A DNA stretch of 64,000 bases from Sagittula sp. P11 (lineage in GTDB: Bacteria; Pseudomonadota; Alphaproteobacteria; Rhodobacterales; Rhodobacteraceae): NCBI RefSeq assembly GCF_002814095.1, contig NZ_CP021913.1:2232001-2296000 (forward strand), in the 5' to 3' direction. Shown here in pieces: positions 17,146 through 25,773 of the stretch; the stretch's first letter is position 1, and each line of letters opens with the position of its first letter. Under the pieces are notes generated by a model. The model saw only the letters and a program-made list of their open reading frames with translations, did no database searches and was not told the DNA's origin. Both the position numbers and the translations under genes were made by a program.

Positions 17146-18599
17146 CGGCTTTCCTTCGGCGCGCCGATGACCGGGCGCCAGCCGGGGGCGGGCGCGCCGG
17201 TCTGTTCGGGGTCGGCGGTTGAGGTGTTCCGGCTGTCGACGGATGCGGGTCTGAGGCGCTCGGCCCGCAGGCTTTCGGCATAGCCGGTAAGCGCCCCGAC
17301 GATCAGCCATGTAAGCGGCGTCAGCGTGGCGTTGGGGATCATGTCGGCCAGGTTCGCCGCCAGCATCAGCGACAGCGGCCCGACAAGCGGAGATACCTGC
17401 GACCGGGCCAGCCGCACCTCGCGCCCGATCAGCAGGAGCGGCAGCAGGATCAGGCCGAACTCGGCGGCGAAGCCCACCCAGCCGTAGACGCCGATGGTGA
17501 TGATCCAGCGCCCGTCTGTGACGGTCAGGATGAAGCCGGTCACCGGGTCGAGGATGTGGTTTCGCCCCCAGCTTCCCCAGCCGAACAGCGGTTTCAGGTA
17601 GGCGCGGTCGAGCAACGTGTTCTCGTTCGTGAAGCGGAACCGGAGGGAGGCGGCACGGTCCGGGTCGATGGCGGCGGCGCGCGCCAGCAGCGTTTCCTCC
17701 GGGATCAGCGCCGCGCCCTTGAGCAGCGGGTAGGCCAGCGCCAGAACGCCGATCAGGATCGCGATGCGGACCTGCAGGCGCGCGGGCGCGAGGACGACCA
17801 GCGGCGCCAGCGCGATGAGGAAGATCATCGCGCCGAGGGACTTGGCAAGGACCAGCACCGTGGTCAGCCAGAGCGCGGCCAGCAGGAGCTTCGCCCCGTT
17901 CCGGCCCGCTGAAAATCGCCACAGCCCCCAGGCGGCGATCACCGCCATGAAGGTGTAAAACGCGACCCACAGCCCGTGGTACAGGAAGACCACGGGGCGG
18001 TATCCGCCGAAGCGCACGCTTTGCCCGAACTGGTGCTGGTAGAAGCCGTAGACCCAGAGGTTGAGCTGCGGCGAAAGCCGGATCTCGATCAGCATCAGGA
18101 ACGAATAGACCAGCCCGCCGATCATCAGCGCCTTCAGAAGCTCGCGCTGGGCGCCGCCGCTGGCAAGGAACTGGCGCGCCATGAGGAAGGGCAGCAGGAA
18201 CAGGAACTGCTGGATGGTCAGCGCCAGGATGTCCTTGAGGCCCAGCCCCGGCAGGCCGACCTGCCCCCAGAAGACCGGCTCGCCGTTCGTGAGGACGGTC
18301 ACGGCGGGCGACAGGATGAAGATCAGCACCAGCGCCTTGCCCAGCAGGGAGTGCGGCAGCAGCGATCCCTGCGGCCCGTGGCGCCACATGGCGAGGGCAA
18401 AGGCCATCAGCGCCGGGATGTTGTGTTTCGACAGCGGGGGCGCGGCGGGAAAGTCGAAGACGGCGGGCGGTTCGGGCAGGAAGAGATAGCCGGCGAGGAT
18501 CGACCAGATCAGCGCCCGGTCCGCGGGCAGCCGCCCGTAGAGCGCCGCAACCACCAGCGGAAAGCAGGCGAGGGCAAGGAAGGCGATCGGATTGGGCAT
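17142..18599 (-). CDS. O-antigen polymerase/ligase-like membrane protein (Wzy/WaaL type)
   Basis: A 485-residue protein with about 11-12 hydrophobic segments and a long periplasmic loop near residues 325-385 (PDRAASLRFRFTNENTLLDRAYLKPLFGWGSWGRN). The F-G-W-G-x-G motif in that loop is typical of Wzy/O-antigen ligase families. The tail after residue ~445 is hydrophilic and cytoplasmic. ATG 18599 is the first plausible start; the frame is open to 18800 but that segment is low-complexity. It probably polymerises the lipid-linked repeat unit whose transferases are encoded nearby. Coupled to the GT4 gene downstream. Confidence 0.8.
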   Translation of the reverse strand: MPNPIAFLALACFPLVVAALYGRLPADRALIWSILAGYLFLPEPPAVFDFPAAPPLSKHNIPALMAFALAMWRHGPQGSLLPHSLLGKALVLIFILSPAVTVLTNGEPVFWGQVGLPGLGLKDILALTIQQFLFLLPFLMARQFLASGGAQRELLKALMIGGLVYSFLMLIEIRLSPQLNLWVYGFYQHQFGQSVRFGGYRPVVFLYHGLWVAFYTFMAVIAAWGLWRFSAGRNGAKLLLAALWLTTVLVLAKSLGAMIFLIALAPLVVLAPARLQVRIAILIGVLALAYPLLKGAALIPEETLLARAAAIDPDRAASLRFRFTNENTLLDRAYLKPLFGWGSWGRNHILDPVTGFILTVTDGRWIITIGVYGWVGFAAEFGLILLPLLLIGREVRLARSQVSPLVGPLSLMLAANLADMIPNATLTPLTWLIVGALTGYAESLRAERLRPASVDSRNTSTADPEQTGAPAPGWRPVIGAPKESR

Positions 18600-18865
18600 C
18601 GGGGCGCTGCGGGCCTTCGTGCTGCGGAACGGGTGCGCGGGCGGGCCGGTGCCCGCCTGATGGACCCCGGTGCCCGCCTGATAGCAGCGGCGTCGGGCAA
18701 AGTCGCGTCGGCAATGCGCCGATTGTAAGGAAAGCGGGTCGGGTTGTGCGGAACCGGTCACGCCGTTGCACGGTTGGAAACATGGTCCGCGGGGTGCCAT
18801 ACTATCGCCGGATTGCCCGTGCAGGGCGGTTTCCTATCCCTTTTGGCATTTCCGGGAACAACACG
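18600..18865. promoter_or_regulatory. divergent promoter region with a 16-bp direct repeat
   Basis: The region separates the polymerase-like gene from a divergent GT4. CCGGTGCCCGCCTGAT occurs twice, at 18646-18661 and 18667-18682 (21-bp period), which suits a regulator binding on the same face of the helix or a chance duplication. No clear promoter hexamers. Confidence 0.35.
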
Positions 18866-20041
18866 TTGCGCATTGCCTACCTGACAGACATGCCGCCCGA
18901 GGACCGGAACATCTATTCCGGCGGCAACCGGCGAATCTTCGAGACGCTGGAACGCCATGTCGGCGAGGTTTCGGTCGTGCCGCAGGACTGGGGCCCTGCC
19001 GAGCCCGTGCGGCAGGCGATCCTGTCGACCTCGACCGGGATGAACATGCGGCTGCGCTGGCGCGCGCATTACGCGCTGCGCGGTGTCGTGGGACGGCGGG
19101 TGACGCGCTACCTCGAGGAGACCTCTCCCGACGTGGTCTTCGGTGCCTATGCGCTGCATGCGTTGTCGGGTGTGCGGGTGCCGGGGCAGGTGGTCAGCGC
19201 CTTTACCTCCGACGCGGTGCAGACGGTGTTCCGCTGTTCGGAGATCGGCGCGGCGCACGACCGGACGATGCCGCTGGCTAAGGTCATGGACGGCTGGGTC
19301 GAGCGGCGCGAAGCCGATGTGCTGAGGCAGCTGGACCTCGGGCTCTGGCCGTCGGAGTGGCTGCGGACGGCGGTGGACGAACGCTATGGCCTGGCGCCGG
19401 GCGTGGGCAAATGCGTCGAATGGGGCGCGGGGATCGAGGCGCCGGAGTGGTCGGGGCCGAAGGTGCTGGACACCAAGGGGACCGTGCGGCTGCTGGTGCT
19501 GGGCCGGGACTGGTTCACCAAGGGCGGGCCGCTGACCTTCGACACGCTGAACGTGCTGCGGGCGCAGGGCGTCGACGCGCATCTGACCGTGGTGGGCTGC
19601 GTCCCGCCCGACATGCACATCAACGAACACGTCACCGTGCGCGCCCACCTCGACAAGGCGGTGCCTTCGGAGCTTGCTCTGTTCGAAGCCGCGCTGCGGG
19701 AGGCGCACTTCATGGTGATGCCCTCCCACGAAAGCTATGGCTTTGCCTTCTGCGAGGCCTCGGCCTGGGGGATGCCCTCGCTCTGCCTGCGGGTCGGGGG
19801 CGTGCCGGTCCGGGACGGCGAGAATGGCTATGGCCTGCCGCCCGGTTCGGGGGCGGAGGATTTCGCCCGGCTCATCCGCGAACACCTTGCCGCGCCGGAG
19901 CGGTACACGGCGCTCAGCCGCACATCCCGCACGATCTACGAGACCCGGCTGAACTGGGACGCCTGGGGCAAACGCGTGAAAATTCTGCTGGAAGAGGCCG
20001 TCGCGATGAAACGCAGGGACCCTCAGCGGCGTTCGGCCTGA
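18866..20041 (+). CDS. glycosyltransferase family 4
   Basis: A 391-residue GT-B enzyme when started at TTG 18866, where the fold begins (LRIAYLTDMPPEDRNIYSGG). GTG 18746 and ATG 18782 would add 40 and 28 residues that do not look like protein; a GGGAAC sits upstream of the TTG. The C-domain has LLVLGRDWFTKGGPL and the E-x7-E motif HESYGFAFCEA near 290. It stands alone between divergent and downstream unrelated genes at the right edge of the polysaccharide locus. Confidence 0.8.
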   Translation: MRIAYLTDMPPEDRNIYSGGNRRIFETLERHVGEVSVVPQDWGPAEPVRQAILSTSTGMNMRLRWRAHYALRGVVGRRVTRYLEETSPDVVFGAYALHALSGVRVPGQVVSAFTSDAVQTVFRCSEIGAAHDRTMPLAKVMDGWVERREADVLRQLDLGLWPSEWLRTAVDERYGLAPGVGKCVEWGAGIEAPEWSGPKVLDTKGTVRLLVLGRDWFTKGGPLTFDTLNVLRAQGVDAHLTVVGCVPPDMHINEHVTVRAHLDKAVPSELALFEAALREAHFMVMPSHESYGFAFCEASAWGMPSLCLRVGGVPVRDGENGYGLPPGSGAEDFARLIREHLAAPERYTALSRTSRTIYETRLNWDAWGKRVKILLEEAVAMKRRDPQRRSA

Positions 20042-20120
20042 CACGACGGGCAACGCGGTGGAGACTCGGGTCGATCCGTGGTAGCGCCGGATTAACCCGA
20101 TACACGCAAGGGATTCGTTC

Positions 20121-21209
20121 ATGAGTGGCCTCACCGAAGCAGGCGCGCAACTGCGCGAAGACCTGAGCACGCAACACGGTGTTTCCCGCGAGGCGGTGCA
20201 GACGCTGATGGAGGCGGTCCTGCGCGGCGGCGGCACACAGGCGCAATTCGACATTCCCGAGCTGGGCGGCATGGGCCAGTGGTCCTGGGGCGGCATGACC
20301 ATGGTCGGCGACATGTTCAACAACGGTCTGAAGGCGCAGGTCGATGCGCTGTGCACGGAGATCGCGCAGGTCGCGTCGCGCACCCCGCTGTTCGAGCGCA
20401 GCGCGCCGAAGGGCGGCACACAGACCGGCGGCCAGTTCCAGTCGCAGGGGCTGGGCCGGTCCGGCGGCATGAGCATGGGCCTTGGCGGGGCGTCGGGCTG
20501 GTGGCCGGAAGGCTTGGGTCAGCCCGCAAGCCAAGGGTCGCAGAACGACCTGAGCTACGCGATCTTCCCCGACAAGCACCGGCTGGCGATCAACCTTGCC
20601 GGGCGGGTGACGGTCTATGACACCGGCAACCACGAGATCGGCGGCATCAGCCAGCAGCAGGGCAGTTCCGCAAGCTGGACCTTCACCAGCCAGTACGGCA
20701 CCGTCGACCTGCGCAGCCTGAAGGAGGTCCGCGAGGATCCGGAGGATGTGCCCGCTCCCGACGAGGACACCACGGAAACGGCGGACCGGGACGCACCGGA
20801 GGCCGCGGCCGACCTCGACGACGGTTCTTCGGGCGACAGCACATGGGGGCCGGTGGCGCTGGACGACCACGAGCCGTCCCTCGTGGCCGAATCCTCGCAG
20901 GTTCCGCAACTGCCGGAGGCCTCCCGCCCGCCGGAGTTCGCACCGCCCAGGCCGTCCCCGACAGCCGAGGAGCCGCAGGTGCGCGAACCGGCATGGTCGG
21001 CACCGGCTGCGCCCGAGCCGGAGAACGATCCCTTCGCGCAGTCCCGGCCGGAGCCGGAGGCGCCCTCGATCTACTCCGGGGCGCGGGTGCTGAATTCTGC
21101 CGACGAGATCTTTGCCGCGCTGGAAAAGCTGGGTGCCCTCCGGGACATCCACATCCTGTCCGACGAGGAATTCGAGGCGAAGAAGGCGGAGCTTCTGTCG
21201 CGGCTCTGA
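20121..21209 (+). CDS. SHOCT-domain protein of unknown function
   Basis: A 362-residue soluble protein. The last ~40 residues (SADEIFAALEKLGALRDIHI then LSDEEFEAKKAELLSRL) are a SHOCT oligomerisation domain. Residues 1-60 are helical. A Gly/Met/Gln-rich stretch at 80-140 leads into a small beta domain (YAIFPDKHRLAINLAGRVTVYD, near 150-190), then ~130 residues of acidic Pro-rich linker. There is no signal peptide or membrane segment. RBS AAGGGA precedes ATG 20121. No family function beyond SHOCT is recognised. It converges on the Clp-like gene with a 13-bp gap. Confidence 0.75.
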   Translation: MSGLTEAGAQLREDLSTQHGVSREAVQTLMEAVLRGGGTQAQFDIPELGGMGQWSWGGMTMVGDMFNNGLKAQVDALCTEIAQVASRTPLFERSAPKGGTQTGGQFQSQGLGRSGGMSMGLGGASGWWPEGLGQPASQGSQNDLSYAIFPDKHRLAINLAGRVTVYDTGNHEIGGISQQQGSSASWTFTSQYGTVDLRSLKEVREDPEDVPAPDEDTTETADRDAPEAAADLDDGSSGDSTWGPVALDDHEPSLVAESSQVPQLPEASRPPEFAPPRPSPTAEEPQVREPAWSAPAAPEPENDPFAQSRPEPEAPSIYSGARVLNSADEIFAALEKLGALRDIHILSDEEFEAKKAELLSRL

Positions 21210-21222
21210 CGCCGTCCCGCCT

Positions 21223-22620
21223 TCAGTCGAAGATCGCCCCTTCGCGTTCGGTGTCGAGCGCGCAGAACCTGTTGCCCGACGACGGGTTCAGCCAGCAGCG
21301 CCATGAATTGCCCTCGATCCCCTGCGCCGCCGCCACCCGCTCCATCGCATCGCGCGAGGCCCTGGTGGAGAACTTGGCGATGAACAGGCTTTCGGTGTTC
21401 GTCTCCGCGCCGTTCAGCTTTGGCCCGCTGCCGGTTTCTTCGACCACGGTGCGGGCGCCGGAAGGCCAGGTGAAGGTGAAGACCTCGGCGAGGCCCTGCT
21501 GGGTGCGGGTCAGCGTGCAGGGGTCCTGATCGCGCAGATCGCCGTCCCGCAGCACAAGGCAGAGCGCGCGGGCGGTGCTGCTGGCCGGTGCGCCGCCGCC
21601 GGTGTCCTCCGGCGTCCAGTCGTCGCGCCGGGCGAGGGCGGGCAGGGGCGTTTCCGGCGCGGCGAACCACGCGTAGGGCATGTTCATGAAGATATCGAGC
21701 GTCCCGTCCATGATCCGGGTGGGATGGTCGTCCACCGACAGCGGCTGCCATCCGAAGGAACAGGGCACCTCGCCGGGATAGCGGTAGGTGGCATCGACGC
21801 TCACATAGACGTAGGGCACGTCGGGGTCGGCCTTGTAGAGCTCGATATCGTCCGGCTTCAGCTCCGGCTCGACGGGGGCGGCGGCGCCGGCGGCCTTCGG
21901 CGCGGCGCGGTTCATGTTGTTGCACATGGTGGCGACGTGGTCGCGCGTCAGCTCGTCCGGCGCCTTCACCGGCGCGACCTGTATGTGCCAGGCGGCCGAC
22001 TGGCCGACCGTTTCGAGGTAGGTCATGCTGTCGGGCGGCGTGGTCAGGATGATGCTCATCAGCGCGTCGGTGATGTAGATCTTCTCCTTGAGCTGCTGCA
22101 ACTGGCCGATCCCGGCCAGCGCGACGCCGTAGGCGCGGCTGACCGTCTCGGCGGTGTAGTTGCCGTCCTCCACCGTCAGTGACGGCGAGTGGAAGCCGAG
22201 CCGCGCGGTCGGATGCAGGATGCGCATGGTCTGCCGGTCGGTGCCCGCGTCGGCGTAGTAGGTGTTCACCGCGCCGCCGAGGAAGGCCACCGCGCAGGCG
22301 CTTTCGCAGCGGGTGTCGCGCGGGACGGCGGTGATCGTCTTGCTGTCGGTAAAGAAATGCGCCAGCCGGATGCCCTCTGCCAGCGAGCCGCCGGGACTGT
22401 CGAGGCACATGGTCAGGGAATAGGACTCCTCTGGTTCGCCGTCCTCTGCGGCCAAGTCGCTGACCCGTGCGCGGATGACGGCGGAGGCCTCGTCGGTGTC
22501 GCCCGGCGCGATGATCCCCCGGAGGGTCACGTCGCAGCCCATCACCGGGTCGCCCCCGTCGATGATGTCGGCGGCAAGGGCGGGGGTGCCCAGAAGCATG
22601 AGGGCCAAGACAAGGCGCAT
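21223..22620 (-). CDS. secreted ClpP/crotonase-like periplasmic protein (COG3904-like)
   Basis: A 465-residue protein with a signal peptide (cleavage after ALA, residue 16). Residues 60-160 resemble periplasmic Clp-protease-fold proteins: MCLDSPGGSLAEGIRLAHFF, then CESACAVAFLGG with the candidate nucleophile Ser, and a later LGFHSPS with a candidate His. The C-terminal half (250-465) has no assignment and several Cys residues (SFGWQP, CTLTRTQ, RCWLNP regions). Proteolytic activity is not established. It is divergent from xsc with a 194-bp gap and has no operon partners. Confidence 0.72.
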   Translation of the reverse strand: MRLVLALMLLGTPALAADIIDGGDPVMGCDVTLRGIIAPGDTDEASAVIRARVSDLAAEDGEPEESYSLTMCLDSPGGSLAEGIRLAHFFTDSKTITAVPRDTRCESACAVAFLGGAVNTYYADAGTDRQTMRILHPTARLGFHSPSLTVEDGNYTAETVSRAYGVALAGIGQLQQLKEKIYITDALMSIILTTPPDSMTYLETVGQSAAWHIQVAPVKAPDELTRDHVATMCNNMNRAAPKAAGAAAPVEPELKPDDIELYKADPDVPYVYVSVDATYRYPGEVPCSFGWQPLSVDDHPTRIMDGTLDIFMNMPYAWFAAPETPLPALARRDDWTPEDTGGGAPASSTARALCLVLRDGDLRDQDPCTLTRTQQGLAEVFTFTWPSGARTVVEETGSGPKLNGAETNTESLFIAKFSTRASRDAMERVAAAQGIEGNSWRCWLNPSSGNRFCALDTEREGAIFD

Positions 22621-22814
22621 TCGGACGTCCTTTCAACGAGATAGGTAGAACCTTACCTGCGCGGTCGGGAACGTCAACTTGATCCGCGTGCGCTTTTCTG
22701 GCCTTAATCCGGTGCGCCAACTGGCCCTATCGCGGGCCGGGGTCGCTGGCTAGATTGGCGCGCAAAGCCCGGGCGGACCAGCCGCCGGGAACCGCATGTC
22801 CGGGGAGACACTCC

Positions 22815-24599
22815 ATGAAAATGACCACCGAAGAAGCCTTCGTGAAGGTACTGCAGCGCCACGGGATCGAGCATGCCTTCGGCATCATCGGCTCGGCCTT
22901 CATGCCGATTTCCGACCTCTTCCCGCAGGCGGGCATCATGTTCTGGGACTGCGCGCACGAAGGGTCGGGCGGGATGATGGCCGACGGCTACACCCGCGCC
23001 TCGGGAAAGATGTCGATGATGATCGCGCAGAACGGCCCCGGCATCACCAACTTCGTCACCGCGGTGAAGACCGCCTACTGGAACCACACGCCGCTGCTGC
23101 TGGTGACGCCGCAGGCCGCCAACAAGACCATCGGGCAGGGCGGTTTTCAGGAGGTGGAGCAGATGGCGCTGTTCCGGGACATGGTCGCCTACCAGGAAGA
23201 GGTGCGCGATCCTTCGCGCGTGGCAGAGGTGCTGACGCGCGTGATCTCGAAGGCGAAGCAGGCGAGCGCACCGGCGCAGATCAACATGCCGCGCGATTTC
23301 TGGACCCAGATCGTCGACATCGAGATCCCGGAACCGGTCGAGTTTGAACGCTCCTCGGGCGGGGAGACCTCTGTCGCGGCGGCGGCGGAGCTTCTGTCGA
23401 ACGCCAAGGCGCCGGTGATCCTAAACGGCGCGGGCGTGGTGCTGTCGAAGGGTGGCATCGAGGCGTCGATGGCGCTGGCGGAGCGGCTCGATGCGCCGGT
23501 CTGCGTGGGCTACCAGCACAACGACGCCTTCCCCGGATCGCACCCGCTGTTTGCCGGGCCGCTGGGGTACAACGGGTCGAAGGCCGGGATGGAGCTGATC
23601 CGCGACGCCGACGTGGTGCTGTGCCTCGGCACGCGGTTGAACCCGTTCTCGACCCTGCCGGGTTATGGCATGGACTACTGGCCCAAGGACGCGAAGATCA
23701 TCCAGGTGGACATCAACCCCGACCGCATCGGCCTGACCAAGAAGGTGTCGGTCGGCATCGTCGGGGATGCGGCCAAGGTGGCCACCGGCATCCTGCGGCA
23801 ACTGGCGCCGGACGCCGGGGACGAGGGCCGCGATGCCCGCAAGGCGAAGATCGCCGAGACGAAATCCAAGTGGGCGCAGCAGTTGTCTTCGATGGATCAC
23901 GAGGACGACGACCCGGGCACCACGTGGAACGAGCGCGCCCGCGCGGACAAGCCCGACTGGATGAGCCCCCGCATGGCGTGGCGCGCGATCCAGTCCGCGC
24001 TGCCCAAGGATGCGATCATTTCCAGCGACATCGGCAACAACTGCGCCATCGGCAACGCCTATCCGTCCTTCGACGAGGGGCGGAAGTACCTCGCGCCCGG
24101 CCTGTTCGGCCCCTGCGGCTACGGCCTGCCCGCGATCATCGGCGCCAAGATCGGCTGCCCGGACGTGCCGGTGGTGGGCTTTGCCGGGGACGGCGCCTTC
24201 GGCATCTCGGTCACGGAACTGACCGCCATCGGCCGCAAGGAATGGCCCGCCATCACGCATATCGTCTTCCGCAACTACCAGTGGGGCGCGGAAAAGCGGA
24301 ATTCGACGCTCTGGTACGACGACAACTTCGTCGGCACCGAACTGGACGAGAAGGTGAGCTATGCCGGGATCGCGCAGGCCTGCGGGCTGAAGGGTGTCGT
24401 GGCACGCAGCATGGACGAGCTGCGCGAGGCGCTGACCGAGGCCTGCCGCGCCCAGATGGAAGACGGCGTGACCACGCTGATCGAGGCGATGATCAACCAG
24501 GAGCTGGGCGAACCCTTCCGCCGTGATGCGATGAAGAAGCCCAATGTCGTGGCGGGCATCGACCCGGCAGACATGCGGCCCCAGCCGGGCCATGGCTGA
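22815..24599 (+). CDS. xsc: sulfoacetaldehyde acetyltransferase
   Basis: A 594-residue thiamine-diphosphate enzyme that converts sulfoacetaldehyde and phosphate to acetyl phosphate and sulfite, the desulfonation step of taurine, isethionate and sulfoacetate breakdown. The N-terminus MKMTTEEAFVKVL, the segment FGIIGSAFMPISDLF and QAANKTIGQGGFQEVEQMA are diagnostic of Xsc. The ThDP motif is GDGAFG ... NYQWGAEKRN near 475-510. ATG 22815 follows GGGGAGA at good distance; an upstream ATG at 22755 lacks one. Next door are pta (convergent) and soeABC, giving the full route to acetyl-CoA and sulfate. No tauR or taurine transporter is visible. Confidence 0.95.
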   Translation: MKMTTEEAFVKVLQRHGIEHAFGIIGSAFMPISDLFPQAGIMFWDCAHEGSGGMMADGYTRASGKMSMMIAQNGPGITNFVTAVKTAYWNHTPLLLVTPQAANKTIGQGGFQEVEQMALFRDMVAYQEEVRDPSRVAEVLTRVISKAKQASAPAQINMPRDFWTQIVDIEIPEPVEFERSSGGETSVAAAAELLSNAKAPVILNGAGVVLSKGGIEASMALAERLDAPVCVGYQHNDAFPGSHPLFAGPLGYNGSKAGMELIRDADVVLCLGTRLNPFSTLPGYGMDYWPKDAKIIQVDINPDRIGLTKKVSVGIVGDAAKVATGILRQLAPDAGDEGRDARKAKIAETKSKWAQQLSSMDHEDDDPGTTWNERARADKPDWMSPRMAWRAIQSALPKDAIISSDIGNNCAIGNAYPSFDEGRKYLAPGLFGPCGYGLPAIIGAKIGCPDVPVVGFAGDGAFGISVTELTAIGRKEWPAITHIVFRNYQWGAEKRNSTLWYDDNFVGTELDEKVSYAGIAQACGLKGVVARSMDELREALTEACRAQMEDGVTTLIEAMINQELGEPFRRDAMKKPNVVAGIDPADMRPQPGHG

Positions 24600-24610
24600 A
24601 CCGTCGGGAA

Positions 24611-24636
24611 GGGCGGCGTGCCGTGGCGTGCCGCCC
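24611..24636. terminator. possible shared terminator between xsc and pta
   Basis: GGGCGGC-N12-GCCGCCC lies in the 70-bp gap between the convergent xsc and pta genes and could stop transcription from both sides. There is no T-tract on either strand, so support is mostly positional. Confidence 0.4.
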
Positions 24637-24669
24637 GGTGTCGAAGGGCGTAAGGGCGCTGGCCTTCCG

Positions 24670-25524
24670 TTAGCCCATCGCGATGCAGAGCGCGGTGGCG
24701 GCGACGATGTCCTCCACCCGGGCGCCGCGGCTCAGGTCGCAGACCGGCCTGCGGAAGCCCTGAAGCATCGGCCCGATGGCCTGCGCCCCGGCCAGTTCCT
24801 GCGCCAGCTTGTAGGCGATGTTGCCCGCGTCGAGCGAGGGGAAGACCAGCGTGTTGGCATCGCCCGCGCCCATCCCCTTCTGCGCGGCGATGACCGGGTT
24901 CAGCGCGGCGTCGGCCTGGATCGGCCCGTCGAAGCCCGTCCGCTCGGCGGCGGCGCGCACCGCGTCGACGGACGGCCCGGCCCCGCTGGTCCCGGTGGAG
25001 AACGACAGAAGCGCCACCCGCGCTTCCCCCAGCAACGCCGTTGCGGAGCGGGCCGAGGCCTGCGCGATGGCGGCCAGCCCCTCGGCGTCGGGGGCCACGT
25101 TCACGGCGCAATCGGCAAAGATCACCTCCCGCCCGTCGGGAAAGACCATCAGGAAGAAACTGGACGGGATCGCCACGCCGTCGGCCAGCCCGATGGCGAT
25201 GGAGGCCGCCTCGATCACCCGGCGGGTCGGGTTGGCGACACCGGCGACCATGGCCTCGGCCTCGCCCGCGGCGACCATGGCGGCGGCGCGGAACAGCGGG
25301 CGCGCCAGCATCCTGCGCGCGATGGGCTCCGTCACCCCGCGCGTGCCGGTCAGGGCGGCCACCTGCGCCTCTGTCGGCGTGTCGGGCAGGGGCACCGGCA
25401 CCGCCAGCCCTTCGGCCTGAAGGCGGGCGCAGGCCGCGTCGATGCGCGGCTCTCCCGCCTCGGGAAAGACCACGCGGGCCTGCCGGGCGCGGGCCGTGTC
25501 AAATGCCTGTTCCAGAACCGCCAT
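24670..25524 (-). CDS. pta: phosphate acetyltransferase (compact form)
   Basis: A 284-residue enzyme of the PTA/PTB family that turns acetyl phosphate from Xsc into acetyl-CoA. Family segments visible include VVFPEAGEPRIDAA, AMVAGVANPT, ALLSFSTGTSG and the C-terminal NTLVFPSLDAGNIAYKL. It is ~40 residues shorter than ordinary class I Pta (~325), missing sequence between the first strand and residue 60. It faces xsc rather than following it. ATG 25524 begins the domain; the open frame upstream is unsupported. Confidence 0.9.
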   Translation of the reverse strand: MAVLEQAFDTARARQARVVFPEAGEPRIDAACARLQAEGLAVPVPLPDTPTEAQVAALTGTRGVTEPIARRMLARPLFRAAAMVAAGEAEAMVAGVANPTRRVIEAASIAIGLADGVAIPSSFFLMVFPDGREVIFADCAVNVAPDAEGLAAIAQASARSATALLGEARVALLSFSTGTSGAGPSVDAVRAAAERTGFDGPIQADAALNPVIAAQKGMGAGDANTLVFPSLDAGNIAYKLAQELAGAQAIGPMLQGFRRPVCDLSRGARVEDIVAATALCIAMG

Positions 25525-25773
25525 GCCACCCCCGCCATCGCTGCGCGGCAGACTTTGACCGCGCGGCGGGCGAAGATCAACCGGCCCGTGCCTGCCGCTG
25601 TCGCCCGCGAACGGCGTTCCGGAACCGGCGCGCAACTCGTCGCCTCTGTCCCCTCTTGGCCGAGTTTAGCGGAACCGCGGACCGAAAGCTTGCGGTCCGG
25701 CGGAATTGATCTACCAATGATGCAGACGTGCCCCCGGGTCCTCCGAGAAGCGGCACGGTGACAGGGAGGCCGG
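25525..25773 (+). promoter_or_regulatory. divergent region upstream of soeA with perfect inverted repeat
   Basis: This 249-bp region separates pta and soeA. CGGACCG-N8-CGGTCCG (25678-25699) is a perfect 7-bp inverted repeat centred on AAAGCTTG, about 75 bp before the soeA start, and could be a regulator site. The soeA ribosome site is GGGAGG at 25763-25768. Confidence 0.45.

Noticed and set aside
22621-22814. promoter of xsc
   Set aside because: TTGATC and TAATCC are 20 bp apart and no other pair is better, so no promoter is claimed.
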